Below, piece by piece: positions 33,430 to 43,949 of a stretch of 64,000 nucleotides of DNA. Below the pieces are notes generated by a model. The model had not been told where the DNA came from. It saw only the letters and a program-made list of their open reading frames with translations, and did not search any database. The position numbers and the translations under genes are program-made. Where the stretch lies: assembly GCA_014529385.2 (NCBI GenBank), contig CM043947.1, positions 124,962,391 to 125,026,390 on the forward strand, written 5' to 3'. How positions within the stretch are numbered: the stretch's first letter is position 1; each line of letters begins with the position of its first letter. Source of the DNA: Adiantum capillus-veneris (taxonomy: Eukaryota > Streptophyta > Polypodiopsida > Polypodiales > Pteridaceae).

Positions 33430-34490
33430 CCAAATATCACTCGTTCCCAAGTAAAGTAACTATCTAGTTACTTACTTGTCAAGTTGAACATTTCCTAAAG
33501 ATATGAGTAAACGCCGCCAAAGAGAAATTGAAACTGAAGCAAGGGACTATGCTCTTATTGAAAACCAATTGTATCCAAGAGGTAAGGATCAACATCTACA
33601 TCTTTGTGAAAATGAAGATGAATATACTCCCATTATAGAACAAGCATATGTTGGATTAGCTCGAGGTCACTTTTCTAGTGAAACCGCCACAAGAGAAATC
33701 TTAATGGCAGACATATGGTATCCAACACTTTTTGAAGATGCCAAAGAATATGTTGGAAGGTGTGATGCATGCCAACGAGCAAAAATTCCAAGTCGTGTAA
33801 ATAACATGTCCTTAAGACCAATGACGTGGGCTAGAGCTTTTGCAAAATGGGGTATAGACTTTGCTGGGCCAATACAACCACCTGCTTGTAGAACCCAAGC
33901 TCAATATATTATTGTAGCCTATGTGACCAAGTGGGCCGAGGCTAAAGCAACTCAAAAGAATGATGCCAGAACCACAACCGCATTCTTGTATGAGAATGTG
34001 TTCACAAGATATGGACTGCCAATAGAAATTGTCAGTGATAGGAGAACTCATTTCCTCAATGAGATAATTGAGTATCTGATTTATGAATTAATGGCCATCC
34101 ATGATAAATCATCTCCCTATCACCCACAATTAAATGGACAAGCTGAGCATACGAATAAAACTCTTAGCTCAACACTGACTAAAGTGGTTAGTTCAAAGCG
34201 GACAGATTGGGAAATGAATCTCCATGCCACTTTATGGGCTTATAGAGTTTCATTCAAGATGGATTTAAATGCGACACCTTTTAACCTTGTTTATGATCTT
34301 GATGCCATACTACCGATAGAATTTCTATTGCCGACACTAAGGGTAGCAAAGAATTTTGAGTGAACTGTACATGAATTGTCAGAGAGGCATGAAGATCTAG
34401 AAAATCTTGATGAGCAAAGGCTAACTACTGTGGCTCACATCTATGCACAAAAGCGTAAACAAAAACAATTTTTGATTCCCATCTAATTAC
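33430..34490 (+). pseudogene. Integrase: second HHCC module and DDE core
   Basis: The 286-codon frame 33503-34363 is the longest intact gypsy domain in the window. The zinc module reads QAYVGLARGHFSSETATREI and RCDACQRAK, with the first His replaced by Tyr. The core keeps all three acids: D in KWGIDFAGP, D in IVSDRRTHF and E in NGQAEHTNK; Gly is replaced by Arg in S-D-R-G. The tail RVAKNFE, RHEDLENLDEQRL and GDLVLVYS continues past a stop at 34361 to about 34490. It catalysed insertion into chromosomal DNA. No chromodomain is visible. Confidence 0.92.
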
Positions 34491-34638
34491 AAAAATCTTC
34501 AAAAAAGGGGGACTTAGTTTTAGTCTATTCCCTTAAGTAGCACATTCCCAAGTTTTGAAAAAAAGGAAATGGACCGTTATCAATGAAGATGTATCTCTAA
34601 GTTGAGTAGTTAGGTTATCCACCTTAGATGGTGAACCA

Positions 34639-35256
34639 ATGGCTAATTGGATCAATGGATGCCGTTTAAAGAAGTACAATTTGCCACTAACCAATGAATT
34701 GATAGAAAAGATGCATGCAGCAAAGCAAAGAAAGACAAACCGACAGCAGGTTATTGATGAATCCCAAGAGGAAGCTCGGCTTCAAGTACCCAAAATGAAA
34801 GTTACTCTCAAAATTCAATAAAAACCTTTTCCCATCAACACTCTAGAACTAGATGAATGACTATGGGAATTATAGAAGAATGTGGTGTCAACGGATGATG
34901 AATGGTTAGATGGAATGGACCTTCACATCAAAGTACAACTGAACAATCATAGCATAAATACATTGGTTGATATAGGAGCTCGAGTAAATGTAGTCAGTTA
35001 TTCCACATACAAGACAACACCAAGTTAGTCTTTGACGACAGGAATGTCGACTATTAAAGGATTCCACAAGAATCCAACACCGACACTGGGAGAAGTCAAC
35101 TTAAATGTGATAGTACATGGATGTGCATGACCTCGCCAATTTGTATGCTTACCAGATGAACACATGAATGAAACAATGATCCTTGGAATCTCATGGATAC
35201 GGACGTATAAGGCAGTACCAGACTGGGATATCAATAAGCTCAAGCTATCACCTAAA
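34639..35256 (+). pseudogene. Second retropepsin-like domain, downstream of integrase
   Basis: After a basic linker (34639-34821, EKMHAAKQRKTNRQQ) a frame from 34915 reads INTLVDIGARVNVVSYSTYK, with its Asp codon at 34969-34971. PTPTLGEVNLNVIVHG and ETMILGISWIRTYKAVPDWD follow. That is the order of a clan AA aspartic protease: D-T/S-G-A start (here D-I-G-A), a middle strand, then hydrophobic-L-G-x-x-W. Two stops (35026 and 35128 region) interrupt it. It is distinct in sequence from retropepsin 1 at 30.2 kb. I call the fold from motifs only. Confidence 0.7.
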
Positions 35257-35842
35257 ATCGGACAACTCATTGTTCCAATTGCACCAAGCAAAGAGGACTA
35301 GAAAGGAGGTTACCAGCAGAGCAAACCACGAAGCAATCAATCTTCTCCATCCTATAGACAAGAAAATGCTACAAGGAGTCATGCAAATTTGGGTACCAAA
35401 AGCACAGCTTGAGGACAAGCCGATTCAAATTTGGGTACCCAAAACATCATCTACTGTACCAAATAGGGTTCCAAGGTTCAAAACATAAAGAGGAGTATCT
35501 TCGAATAGGGAACTTAAAACAAAATGGACTTGGAAGAAAAAGGAGCACTTATCTTCTTTGCAAACTGTAAAACCGATAAAGCAGTGGAGAGTTAAGTCTC
35601 AAAAGACTCAACCACAACATTCGGACCAAAGCAAACCAATTTACCAATGGCAGTTAAAAGCTCGATAGCCCTCATTATTGGAATCGACAGCTTAGGAAAT
35701 CAGAGTGCCAAAGCATCCTGATGGTACCATCAAGCAAAGAGAACACAAACTACAAGATTTGCTCTTTGGGAGACAACAAAAGAAAACCTCGACGTCAGAA
35801 ACCCTTGAGTTAATTACTCAAGACCCGTTTGCAATGCATTGA
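35257..35842 (+). pseudogene. C-terminal tail of pol, unrecognised
   Basis: Coding continues after the second protease-like domain. It is basic and Gln/Ser-rich at 35290-35480, with two near-copies of QIWVPK. From about 35510 another frame reads KTKWTWKKKEHLSSLQ, KPIYQWQLKAR, then GTIKQREHKLQDLLFGRQQ and LELITQDPFAMH, ending near 35842. No domain is recognised. Confidence 0.5.
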
Positions 35843-37342
35843 TCTTCAAAGCATGGTAGAGACAACCAAGGCTATACATAGACATGATTGTTCAAACCAT
35901 GCACACAATCGTCCGGGAATATGCCATCTAGGAGGGGTGGAAGGGAACTAAGTAATTAAGAGCAATGTTTGAAGAGGGAGGAAAAAGTTTGATGTTAACG
36001 TGTGATTTTTTGTAAAATTACCTAATAATGCCCTTAACAAGTCATCAACAGTGGACATTTAACTGATAACATCTCCCCGTCGATGAGTGTAAATAGTATA
36101 TATACTATCAGAAAATCATCAAAAATTGATATCCTTTGGTTATTTTTAATCAAATTTTTTGGTATTGGGACTTAAAAATTGATATATTCATCAAAAAACA
36201 ATAAAGCTTGCTTTTTCACCTCGCTTTTTTAGCGCATTTTGTTATTTTCCTTTATTTTCTCAATAAATAGGTCAAAAATTAATAATAAATAGCAAATGAG
36301 CTCAGATGGAAAAACTAAAGATATGTTGTTGATCAGAAGGACAAGGCAAACATGCACAAAAATTTCAATCAAATGGACAAATGGAAGCGAGAAGCCTAAA
36401 TTAGGCTGCCAAGGCCTACTTTCGCAAATTCTTCCAGAATGAGCTATTGTAATCCGATTGAGGGAATTTTTGAGTCTAACATAGATTTCACGGCCTAGTA
36501 GGACTAAGAAGGGAATTTGGGAAAATAATAGTTTGGGAAGTCCGAGTATAGATATCCAAGGTAGTTTAAAATCACCTCATTTTCACTAGTCGCCATGATT
36601 GGAGAAGAGAGCTCTCGACCTTCTTAGCGCGCAATTTTCGGAGTCCATCACAGTCGCCCTTTTATAGCACCCTCTCACAAGACGTGAGGGATAAGCTCTA
36701 TGCTTATCAATGATCAGTTCTATATGGCCAGTAGCAAGTGTAGGCTCAAGGAAAAAACCCTAGAAACACAATAGTGCACGAAGTCCTACGACCTAAAATT
36801 AACCATAGCGTCTTGTCAGCTCAACCAAATTGGACGATACTTGAACTGTAGCATACCCCTATATAATAGAACACTTCTATATCACCAGATGACCATTCGG
36901 CAGGAGTTGAGAGGGTTCCCAAGTAGAAAATCTAGGTTTTTGCTAGATGTCAAAATTGGATACTGACTCCATAGACAGCTTGTAGACGACAATGTACATA
37001 GATGGTTTCATGAAAATAGTCAAGGCAAGCTCTCTAACAACAGAAAACAGTTAGAAGGCTACAAAGCATCAAATTTGAGAAATGAAGTCAAACCAAGTCC
37101 AAATGGGCCAAAACTGGATGGGTAGCATCAGGGCTATGTAGCAGACAAGTCCATAGCTTCAAAAGTGACTAACCAACTCCACATGCCATCTAGTCACAAA
37201 AATCGGTGATTTCAGAGTCCACAAAGCACGAAGTGATACCGACACGACAAAACTTTACCAAATTCAATTTAGGACTTGTTTTAGATGTATTGAATATGTC
37301 TAGGTCATCAAATTGTCAAGTTTAGCAAAAAAAATGACTGTT
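35843..37342 (+). other. Non-coding spacer between pol and ORF-X
   Basis: About 1.5 kb without a sustained frame. A purine-rich stretch (GGAGGGGTGGAAGGGAA) lies near 35932 and another near 35972, either of which could serve as a second, central polypurine tract; this is a guess. Otherwise I see nothing. Confidence 0.5.
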
Positions 37343-38040
37343 GTAAATAATCACGATAATTTACTTTTGTGCTTTTGTGGCTTGAAAATGATACCTTCAC
37401 CTCACTTATCACTTGTACACACCTATTACATGCCACACTTCAAGTATGAGCCATAAATGATCAAGGAAAACTTGAAAATTATCAAAAAACTCAAAGAAGT
37501 CTTTCCAATCCAAATTGTGAGTTATCTGTCACAGTTTTTGATCCAAATCACCCCATATCTCATACATAGAGTCTACATCATGCTTAGAACCAAGTTGCAC
37601 CAAAAAATATACATTTTGATAAAAAGGTAATAATCGCGATTATTTACTTTCTTGCCAAAATGGGGATAAATTGCAGCTTTGACCTTATGGGACCAAAGCA
37701 CATGATGTCCCGAGTCCACTGACCAAATTTGAGCAATTTTGGAACTCAAAATCTCAAAATCCATTTATATCTACTATTTCAGAGACTGAAAGCCTAAATC
37801 TGACACCATTTCCACCCAGTGCACTCAATTGAGCCCACACTCCACTCGGAGCACCTAAATGCTATATGTTTCAAGCCTATGATGTCAAAAATGCAAAAAG
37901 CTGGAAAAAATCCCTAGATGTAAATAATCATGATTATTTACTTTGGTTGCAATTTTTTGCCTGAACTGTATGATTTTGATCTTTACATGTTTTTATTCAT
38001 CTATGCACGTTCCAAAATTGATTTGAAGCAAATTGGACTC
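37343..38040 (+). repeat. Spacer repeats with the same palindrome
   Basis: The 22-bp dyad of the leader returns at 37343-37364, 37627-37647 (one base shorter) and 37920-37941 (perfect arms), at spacings of 284 and 293 bp. Intervening text is diverged but has the same style (CTTGAAAA, ATGATC, CCAAGTTGCACC). The repeats end about 90 bp before the ORF-X start. Confidence 0.82.
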
Positions 38041-38095
38041 AATTTGTCAGCTAGTCAGACTTAAGGGCATTTCAAAGAGGAATTCGCAAAGTTTT

Positions 38096-38124
38096 CTAAC
38101 TTTGGCACTGTGTTCCCCTAATAG
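38096..38124 (+). promoter_or_regulatory. Splice-acceptor-like site before ORF-X
   Basis: A branch-point-like TTCTAAC ends at 38100, followed by TTTGGCACTGTGTTCCCCTAATAG with AG at 38123-38124. The ORF-X ATG is at 38130, six bases further. Paired with the LTR donor at 24380 it would remove about 13.7 kb of leader and gag-pol and place ORF-X first on the mRNA. Confidence 0.4.
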
Positions 38125-38129
38125 GAGCT

Positions 38130-41100
38130 ATGCAAGTTTTCGAGAAGGCCAAGAAAAGGATGTCCCAGAAAGAGAAGTTGCAAGAGCTGCCACCCTACCA
38201 ACTGGACCCAAGTTCAGTAAAGACGGTCAAGGCAACATACTTGTCAAGAGAACAGCTTGAAGAAAACAACACCACGGTTTTCACAGGTAGGTTCAAAAGC
38301 AAAAGGCACTAAATGGAACTGCAAATGCTACTGAAGGAAATATATGATATAGTTGCCAAGCTAGAATAAAAGAAGCCAACAGAAGGCTGGGCCTTAGGGA
38401 CTTCTACAACCAAGAAACGTGTGACATAGATTTCCAGAAAGCCTATGAGTTATTATCTACTATCAAAGAGGATGGATCAGCCCAAATCACCAACCAACAA
38501 GGGCAGAAATTCAAAGTAGTGATCACAAAAGAGATTGTGGCTGAGGCACTGAAGCTGCCGCGACTGAAGGGATGACAATGCGGGCCGGAGACAGAAAGAC
38601 AGTAGCCACATTTACCAAGGAGATTTTTGCTGCAACTTTTACCGACCTCATCCAAAGGCAAGTGGAAGAACTAGTTCATCTATACCATCATCACTTCCAC
38701 TTTTTATCAAAGTGACCACCACAGTACACCACTCCAAACCATGCGGTTGCAACCACCTTCACCCAAGTGTTGAAGTGGACAACTAGGCAGCCAATTGATC
38801 ATGCGTAGTATGTGCTGACAATGCTGAAGGGTACAAAGAAAGAAGGTAAAATCACATATTGGGGTGTGCCTGAAGTACTACCGAGAATAGCATATCATGC
38901 TATTGGCATGTCTGACAATTTGTCTCCAGCCTTAGATCAGAACACATGGATTGTATCTGCGCAACCTTCTCCAAGAACCACACGTCCATCAAAGAGAGTT
39001 TATAAGTCAGATGAAGAATCAACCAAAAGCTTCCACGAAGCTCATAGCAGTGAGAGCTCGAACAATGAGGACAGAAGGGCCAGAACTGAAGAGATGAAGA
39101 AGAAAGTTATAGCTGCACATCAAGAAGAACCTTAGAAAAAGAAAGTGAGGCTTGAAAAGGAAAAACAAACTTATGAAAGAAGCCTCCAAGCTGCAGGTGA
39201 GGACCTGAAAGATGGGCTTCAAGAGACATAAGGGAACCTAGAACCAAGAACCCTGCAAGGAAAGAAGAAGAGGACCCCATGAGCTTCCTTGAACGAATGT
39301 ATGCAGAGGCAAAAGACCTAAAGCTGACAGAAGCTCAAGAAGTTGAAGGAAAGCAAGGGAAGAAGCGGCCGAGCAACAAAGACAAGCGGAGGTTACAGAA
39401 CAAAGCGAGACACAGCACGATTAGGGGGAGATGTCTTTGAAGCCCACCTCACCCACTATAGAGTAGGCAGGCCATCTAATGCCAAATCCTCACCCTTCAC
39501 CAACACCTAAACCCAATGGGGACGAGGGAGCCAAAGAAAAAGATCCTGAACCGCAGGCAGCAACAAGTTTTGAACAACCAAAGCCAATAGAAAAAACAGA
39601 GGCCACACCTTCTACGACCACCCAACTAGAAATGGTTGAGGTATCTACTAAGCCTCAAGAAGCAAAAGCAACCGAGACAACCGCAACGCCTCAAGGAGAA
39701 GTAGAACCCTCGTTGCAACCACAAGCAGCCACCACAGCACCACCCAAGGAGCCACAAACCAGAACAACTGAAACATCTAAATAGCCTATAGAGTCTGAAG
39801 AATGGGAAACATACGACGAAGTCATCATACAATTCAATGATTATTCCAAGCAGATGCAGGTGATGACTGAAAAAATGCGAACAACAACACTTAGCCCCAT
39901 TGCTAAGACTAGAGATCTTGAGCTAGTCATCGATGCGCTACAGGGAGAGATGGATGACAGGATGAACATAATCTCAGATCTACAAAGACAAGTCAAAGAG
40001 CTGAAAGCTAAAGCCGAACAACACCAACTTGCAAAAGAAAAGCAGCATAAAGAAATGGAGGAGCTGGGAGGACTTCTAACCAAGTTATCCGATGCCTGCA
40101 AGACCAAAGATCAACAGTTGACCGAGGTAACAAATGAACTCCTAACCACCACTTTGTCAGTACAAAAGATCCAAGTGCAACTCGATGTAGCGAACGCTTC
40201 TTTGCAATACTCGGAGAAAAGAATCAATGATTAAGCAGCTTTTTTGAGACAGATAAGAAAAAATCCTGATGTCGCTTCAATAAAATGTACAGATGAAGTC
40301 TATAAGACTTTTGAAAAAAGAAACAAGGATCTCGAGCTAGAGCTGAAGCTAGAGAAATCACAAACAAAAGACCTTGCACTGATGCGGGTACATTTAGAAG
40401 AGAAACTCCTCAAAGAGATACCAAAGTTAAAAAGACTCAATCATCTATTCAGAGAGATACAACCAAAGACACAGGAAGAAGGAGGTCCCTCGGAGCAACC
40501 AACTATCGATATTCACTCAGTCTCTTTTGCTGAGATGGAAACACAGTGGATAGAAGGGCTAGAAGGAAATGAGGATTTTCAAGTACTATTGACTGATGCT
40601 CAGCAAGTGCCCATGGTCCAGCTTTCTAAAGCTGAGGAAGATGCACTAAAGGAGCAGGTTGCCTAGGAAACAGTTGCATAATGGAAAGCAGCAATGGATT
40701 GGGAGTTGAGAGTTCTCCACTCAGTCAATGTCACTCAACTCACTCCCAACCAAATCAATGCACAGTGGCATCAACAATCATTACCATACCATTTTATCAA
40801 AGTAGAGCTACTACAGGTAAAATAAAGATTATACAAAGATATGCAGGCTAAAGACTCAGAGGGTGTCTACCCCAAGTGGAGGAAGAGCTGGTTGAACAAG
40901 AATCCAAGATATCTCATTCTATTCACAAGAGCACTTGCAGCACTACAGAAAGACCCAACATTCTGTCTTGTAACACGGGTAAGGACATGGCAAGCATTTG
41001 AAGCACTAAAAAATAACAGGCCAACATGGTTGAACTGTCACAATTACCAGCTTCAGAGCAGAAACCAGCAATAGAGGAATACATGGTGAAAACCCTAACA

Positions 41101-41576
41101 GGTGCCATGACTTTCTTCAAGAGCCTTCCTGACCTCTCATGTGACATGTTATATAAGATTTTCAGAATGCTGCTCACATGTATTCAAGATTTTCACGAGC
41201 CAAAGCAAGCAAGAGCACCATGGATGTTGTTCCTTGAAGGCAATAAGGGTCTCTGTTATGACTTAAGCGGCCAGCCTTCCGAAGAAGTCCTTTACGGCTT
41301 CTACGTCCGATGCATGTTTTTGCCCTCTAACAATATGTTGGCGTTTGAGGAAGCTTTCTATACAGGTTTCTTCACTTGGCGAGCGAAGATATTTGGGGCA
41401 ATGATAAGCAACCTCACATCCAGATTTGTTGGCTATTCAACAATTTACAGATTCACCATGCAGTTCTTGCAGGTTCCTCACAAATAGAGAAGACTCAAAT
41501 ATATGAGAAAGCATTACACACGCGCTTAAAAGACGGCCTCGCTAGCCATCAACTCGAAGACTACTTCAGCCCATGA
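38130..41576 (+). pseudogene. ORF-X: large accessory protein of the giant element
   Basis: Pieces of one long frame, broken by stops and shifts, cover about 1,150 codons. Order: basic start (MQVFEKAKKRMSQKEK); a compact block with FYNQETCDIDFQKAYELL and VVITKEIVAEALKLP (38371-38570); a block with YWGVPEVLPRIAYHAIGM (about 38850-38910); a charged linker; a Pro/Thr/Gln-rich part (39479-39784); a strong coiled coil (39854-40440, for example DLQRQVKELKAKAEQ); and a globular end (40841-41576) with WMLFLEGNKGLCYDLSGQP and FEEAFYTGFFTWRAKIFG. It ends LEDYFSP just before the polypurine tract. I recognise no known family. Position matches env-like or other accessory frames of plant gypsy elements, but no signal peptide or membrane segment is seen. 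Confidence 0.75.
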
Positions 41577-41689
41577 AGCTGTGTCAAGGGATGCCACAGT
41601 CGAGGAGGGGAGGAATGTTAGCAGCAAGCTAACATTCCTCCCCTCCATGAAGCTGTGTCAAGGGATGTCACAGTGGAGGAGGGGAGGAA
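41573..41689 (+). repeat. Polypurine tract with 74-bp duplication and snap-back hairpin
   Basis: GGAGGAGGGGAGGAA ends at 41689 right before the right LTR and is the plus-strand primer. A second copy lies 74 bp upstream, with the preceding ATGAAGCTGTGTCAAGGGATG also doubled (41573 and 41647). The upstream copy runs 13 bases into LTR sequence, then turns back: arms of 19 bp at 41604-41622 and 41628-41646 are perfect reverse complements around a 5-base loop AGCAA. The loop is the natural loop of the LTR's own GTTAGC/GCTAAC inverted repeat. Confidence 0.88.
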
Positions 41690-42603
41690 TGTTAACAGCA
41701 AGCTAACTCTGATAACTCGGATAACATTTTTCGGAGCTTTCATTGTAAAAACACTCATTATTTTCTTGATGAATCGGGAATGTTGTAACTCCTACTTTCT
41801 AGATAAACATTGTAATTGATGAGCCGGAGCTACAAGCTTCCAGATTGTATCAACCTGTCTTTAGTTAGAGATCCCAGATTATTAGTTTTGACCACAAAAA
41901 CCTTGTCTAAGGTATAAAAGCCAATTTTTGTAAGTTTTTTATAAGTTTTGGATAATAGAAACATAGAGTAAGATAATGGTGCTCACTTCTCTCCTTCTCC
42001 CTCTTCCTACTCCCTTACCGGTTGTCACATTGGAGTGTAGTCCGTTGCATTGCAACTGCAGGTAAGAGCTCTACGCATTGACGTAAGCATTTCATAGTAA
42101 TCCATAGCTTTTGGCGTTGCTGACCTGCGGTCTAATTTTATCATAAGTAGGAATTTAAGATTCAAAATTATAAACTAAGTATAGGCAAGCTATTGGGGCA
42201 TCATTGCTAAGCATTTAGATGCATTCTTGGTCGACAACGACTAGGTCAAAAACTCATTGCTGTTAATAATCGTGATTTTTGCACTTGACCTAAAGTGGGA
42301 CTTGAGACCATAAGCATGTGTGCTTAGGTATTATAAATATGTCCTAGAAGTTTTGTAACGTTTCGATGTCGTTTGATGCTATAACGGATGTGATTTGTCT
42401 ATCGATGAGGGATTAGCTTTTGGTGATTTCAGCCATTTGAGTGTAGCTTAAGTTAGATGCGAGTTGTTTTCCAAGAGATTAACAACCTCTTGTAGCCTCT
42501 ATGCACTAGTTGTGTCAGCTTTGTCCCATGAATTGACAATTATATTCGCGGTTCTCGCTACGTCTGCAATAAGATAGGAGTGAGGTTAGACACCTGTCCC
42601 ACA
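41690..42603 (+). repeat. 3' LTR of the giant element
   Basis: It starts TGTTAACAGC and ends GTCCCACA, followed by TAAGC. Compared with the left LTR it has many point differences (by eye roughly one in ten) and a 12-bp local duplication in GTAAGTTTTTTATAAGTTTTGG. TATA box, splice-donor-like site and the degenerate palindrome (42262-42282, GTTAATAATCGTGATTTTT) are retained. Confidence 0.93.
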
Positions 42604-43050
42604 TAAGCCGATCATCATCGGTATTTTAGTCAAGTTTAAGAACTATGCGTCCTTGGATGCAAAATGGATGGAGGAGGAGGACTAAGCAGACACTCCTTGG
42701 ATTTTAGAGCATTACCTTGAGGATTTTGGTCTAGCTTTAACTATTTCTAGAGTTACAATTGATCAATGGGTTGAATCTCATGCGGTGCGAACTACTGAAG
42801 AGGGGAGTTACTCCGCTCCTTTGTCACAGATTACCAAAATGGATAAAAGTCACTGATTTATTTTGAGATTTCAGAGGTACTGATGGGCTGATAGTATTCT
42901 GTTGTATGACTTTAAGAAAAGAAGTACTTCAAAATTGGAATTCCTTAAATGAATTTGATATATGTGCTCTTCCATGTGTGTGATGTTTTGGGTGCATGTT
43001 TGAAAGACAAAATGGCTACAACATTTTGGTCTTGTTCACTTGAGGAGGGG
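42604..43050 (+). pseudogene. Gypsy 2, 3' part: chromodomain and tail
   Basis: When the giant element is skipped, the frame that ended at 24018 continues here. It reads ILVKFKNYASLDAKWMEEED (about 42630-42690), the conserved core of a retrotransposon chromodomain, which tethers integrase to chromatin. The rest has stops. It ends with SLEEG and a GAGGAGGGG run at 43041-43050, a candidate polypurine tract. Confidence 0.78.
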
Positions 43051-43949
43051 TGATGTGAATAGATAGTAACAAGATTTAGTCAATCCTGCCGTCTACTAGA
43101 GATCGATGAGATGTAGCTAAATATGTTACAATGTTTATGATTCTCATCAAAGATCTTGATGGGGATAGTGATGTGAATGTCATGTGCATTTAAATTTTCT
43201 CCCATTGACGAATCCAAAGATATGTGTTGTCTAGTAGGTGAGTACTACTTAGTGTCAGTGTCTATTGAGCTGGTTGTTGGCTTATGATGATTTGCAAGCG
43301 TAGTTGAGGGAAATTACATTTCTTTCAAGAGGGGGGTATATCACAAATTGAAGATGTGGCATGACCAAAAAGACACACTCCACACAGAAAGAAGTCACAA
43401 CCCTATTGAAAGATGCAGATAAGTGCTACCAACCTATAGAGCCTAGCCAAGAGACATAAAAATAAATACCAAGGACTTCAAAGTTGTTCCAAATTATGGG
43501 ATCCTGTCAGATAGTGCCTGAAGGAACACTACATATTAAAATAAAGCAAGAACCCCCAAATTGCGTGGAGATGCTGATGTACAAGAGTTGTATGGAAATT
43601 CTGCGATTTGCACTTGCTGCTCATGGGACCCAAATGCTTTTAGAGTTCAAGATTTTCATGTACACTATTGTTGGAAGGCCCAATGCCTATAAATAAAGTT
43701 CCAGGGACTCAATCCCAGGAAGATATGCTTGGGAGCATTGTTGAGATGAGGAGTACCCTTGGACATTGTACTTTGTGAAGCATTAATAATAAAGAAATAC
43801 CAAACGGGGTGTCAGTCTTTGGGGACAATCTCTCTAGGCACGGAACTATGCCATGTCGTGCCGTCTCTCTCTTGGTCTTGTTCAGTTCTTTCCGTTTTCT
43901 CGCGTGTGTTGTGGTGGATTCCCAACTTGGAGTGTCCAAGTCTGTTACA
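43051..43949 (+). repeat. Candidate 3' LTR of gypsy 2
   Basis: After the purine run the sequence starts TGATGTGAATAG. An AATAAAG signal is at about 43786, a CT-rich stretch follows, and a possible end is CTGTTACA at 43949. The 899-bp span is plausible for a gypsy LTR, but no second copy is present to confirm either edge. Confidence 0.4.

Larger units (their letters stand above)
24019..42603 (+). mobile_element. Giant (18.6-kb) Ty3/gypsy-type LTR element with accessory ORF-X
   Basis: Two LTRs of 910 and 914 bp in the same orientation, TG...CA ends and a matching TAAGC duplication define a complete insertion. Between them, all in sense: primer site, repeat-rich leader, gag, retropepsin 1, reverse transcriptase, RNase H, two HHCC modules, integrase, retropepsin-like domain 2, repeat-rich spacer, accessory frame of about 1,150 codons, and polypurine tract. 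Size and large non-coding tracts recall Tat/Ogre-type gypsy elements, but the second protease, doubled HHCC and sense ORF-X are not part of the standard gypsy order. Many stops, shifts and roughly 10 percent LTR divergence by eye show an old, inactive copy. Confidence 0.92.

Noticed and set aside
35925-36000. Second internal LTR start or central polypurine tract
   Set aside because: Purine runs and a TGTTAAC occur, but there is no LTR similarity beyond that heptamer; kept only as a remark.
39019-40107. Antisense frames opposite ORF-X as a Grande-like antisense gene
   Set aside because: They are short, Ser/Cys/Phe-rich mirror images of the Lys/Glu/Thr-rich sense frame, which is longer and continuous.
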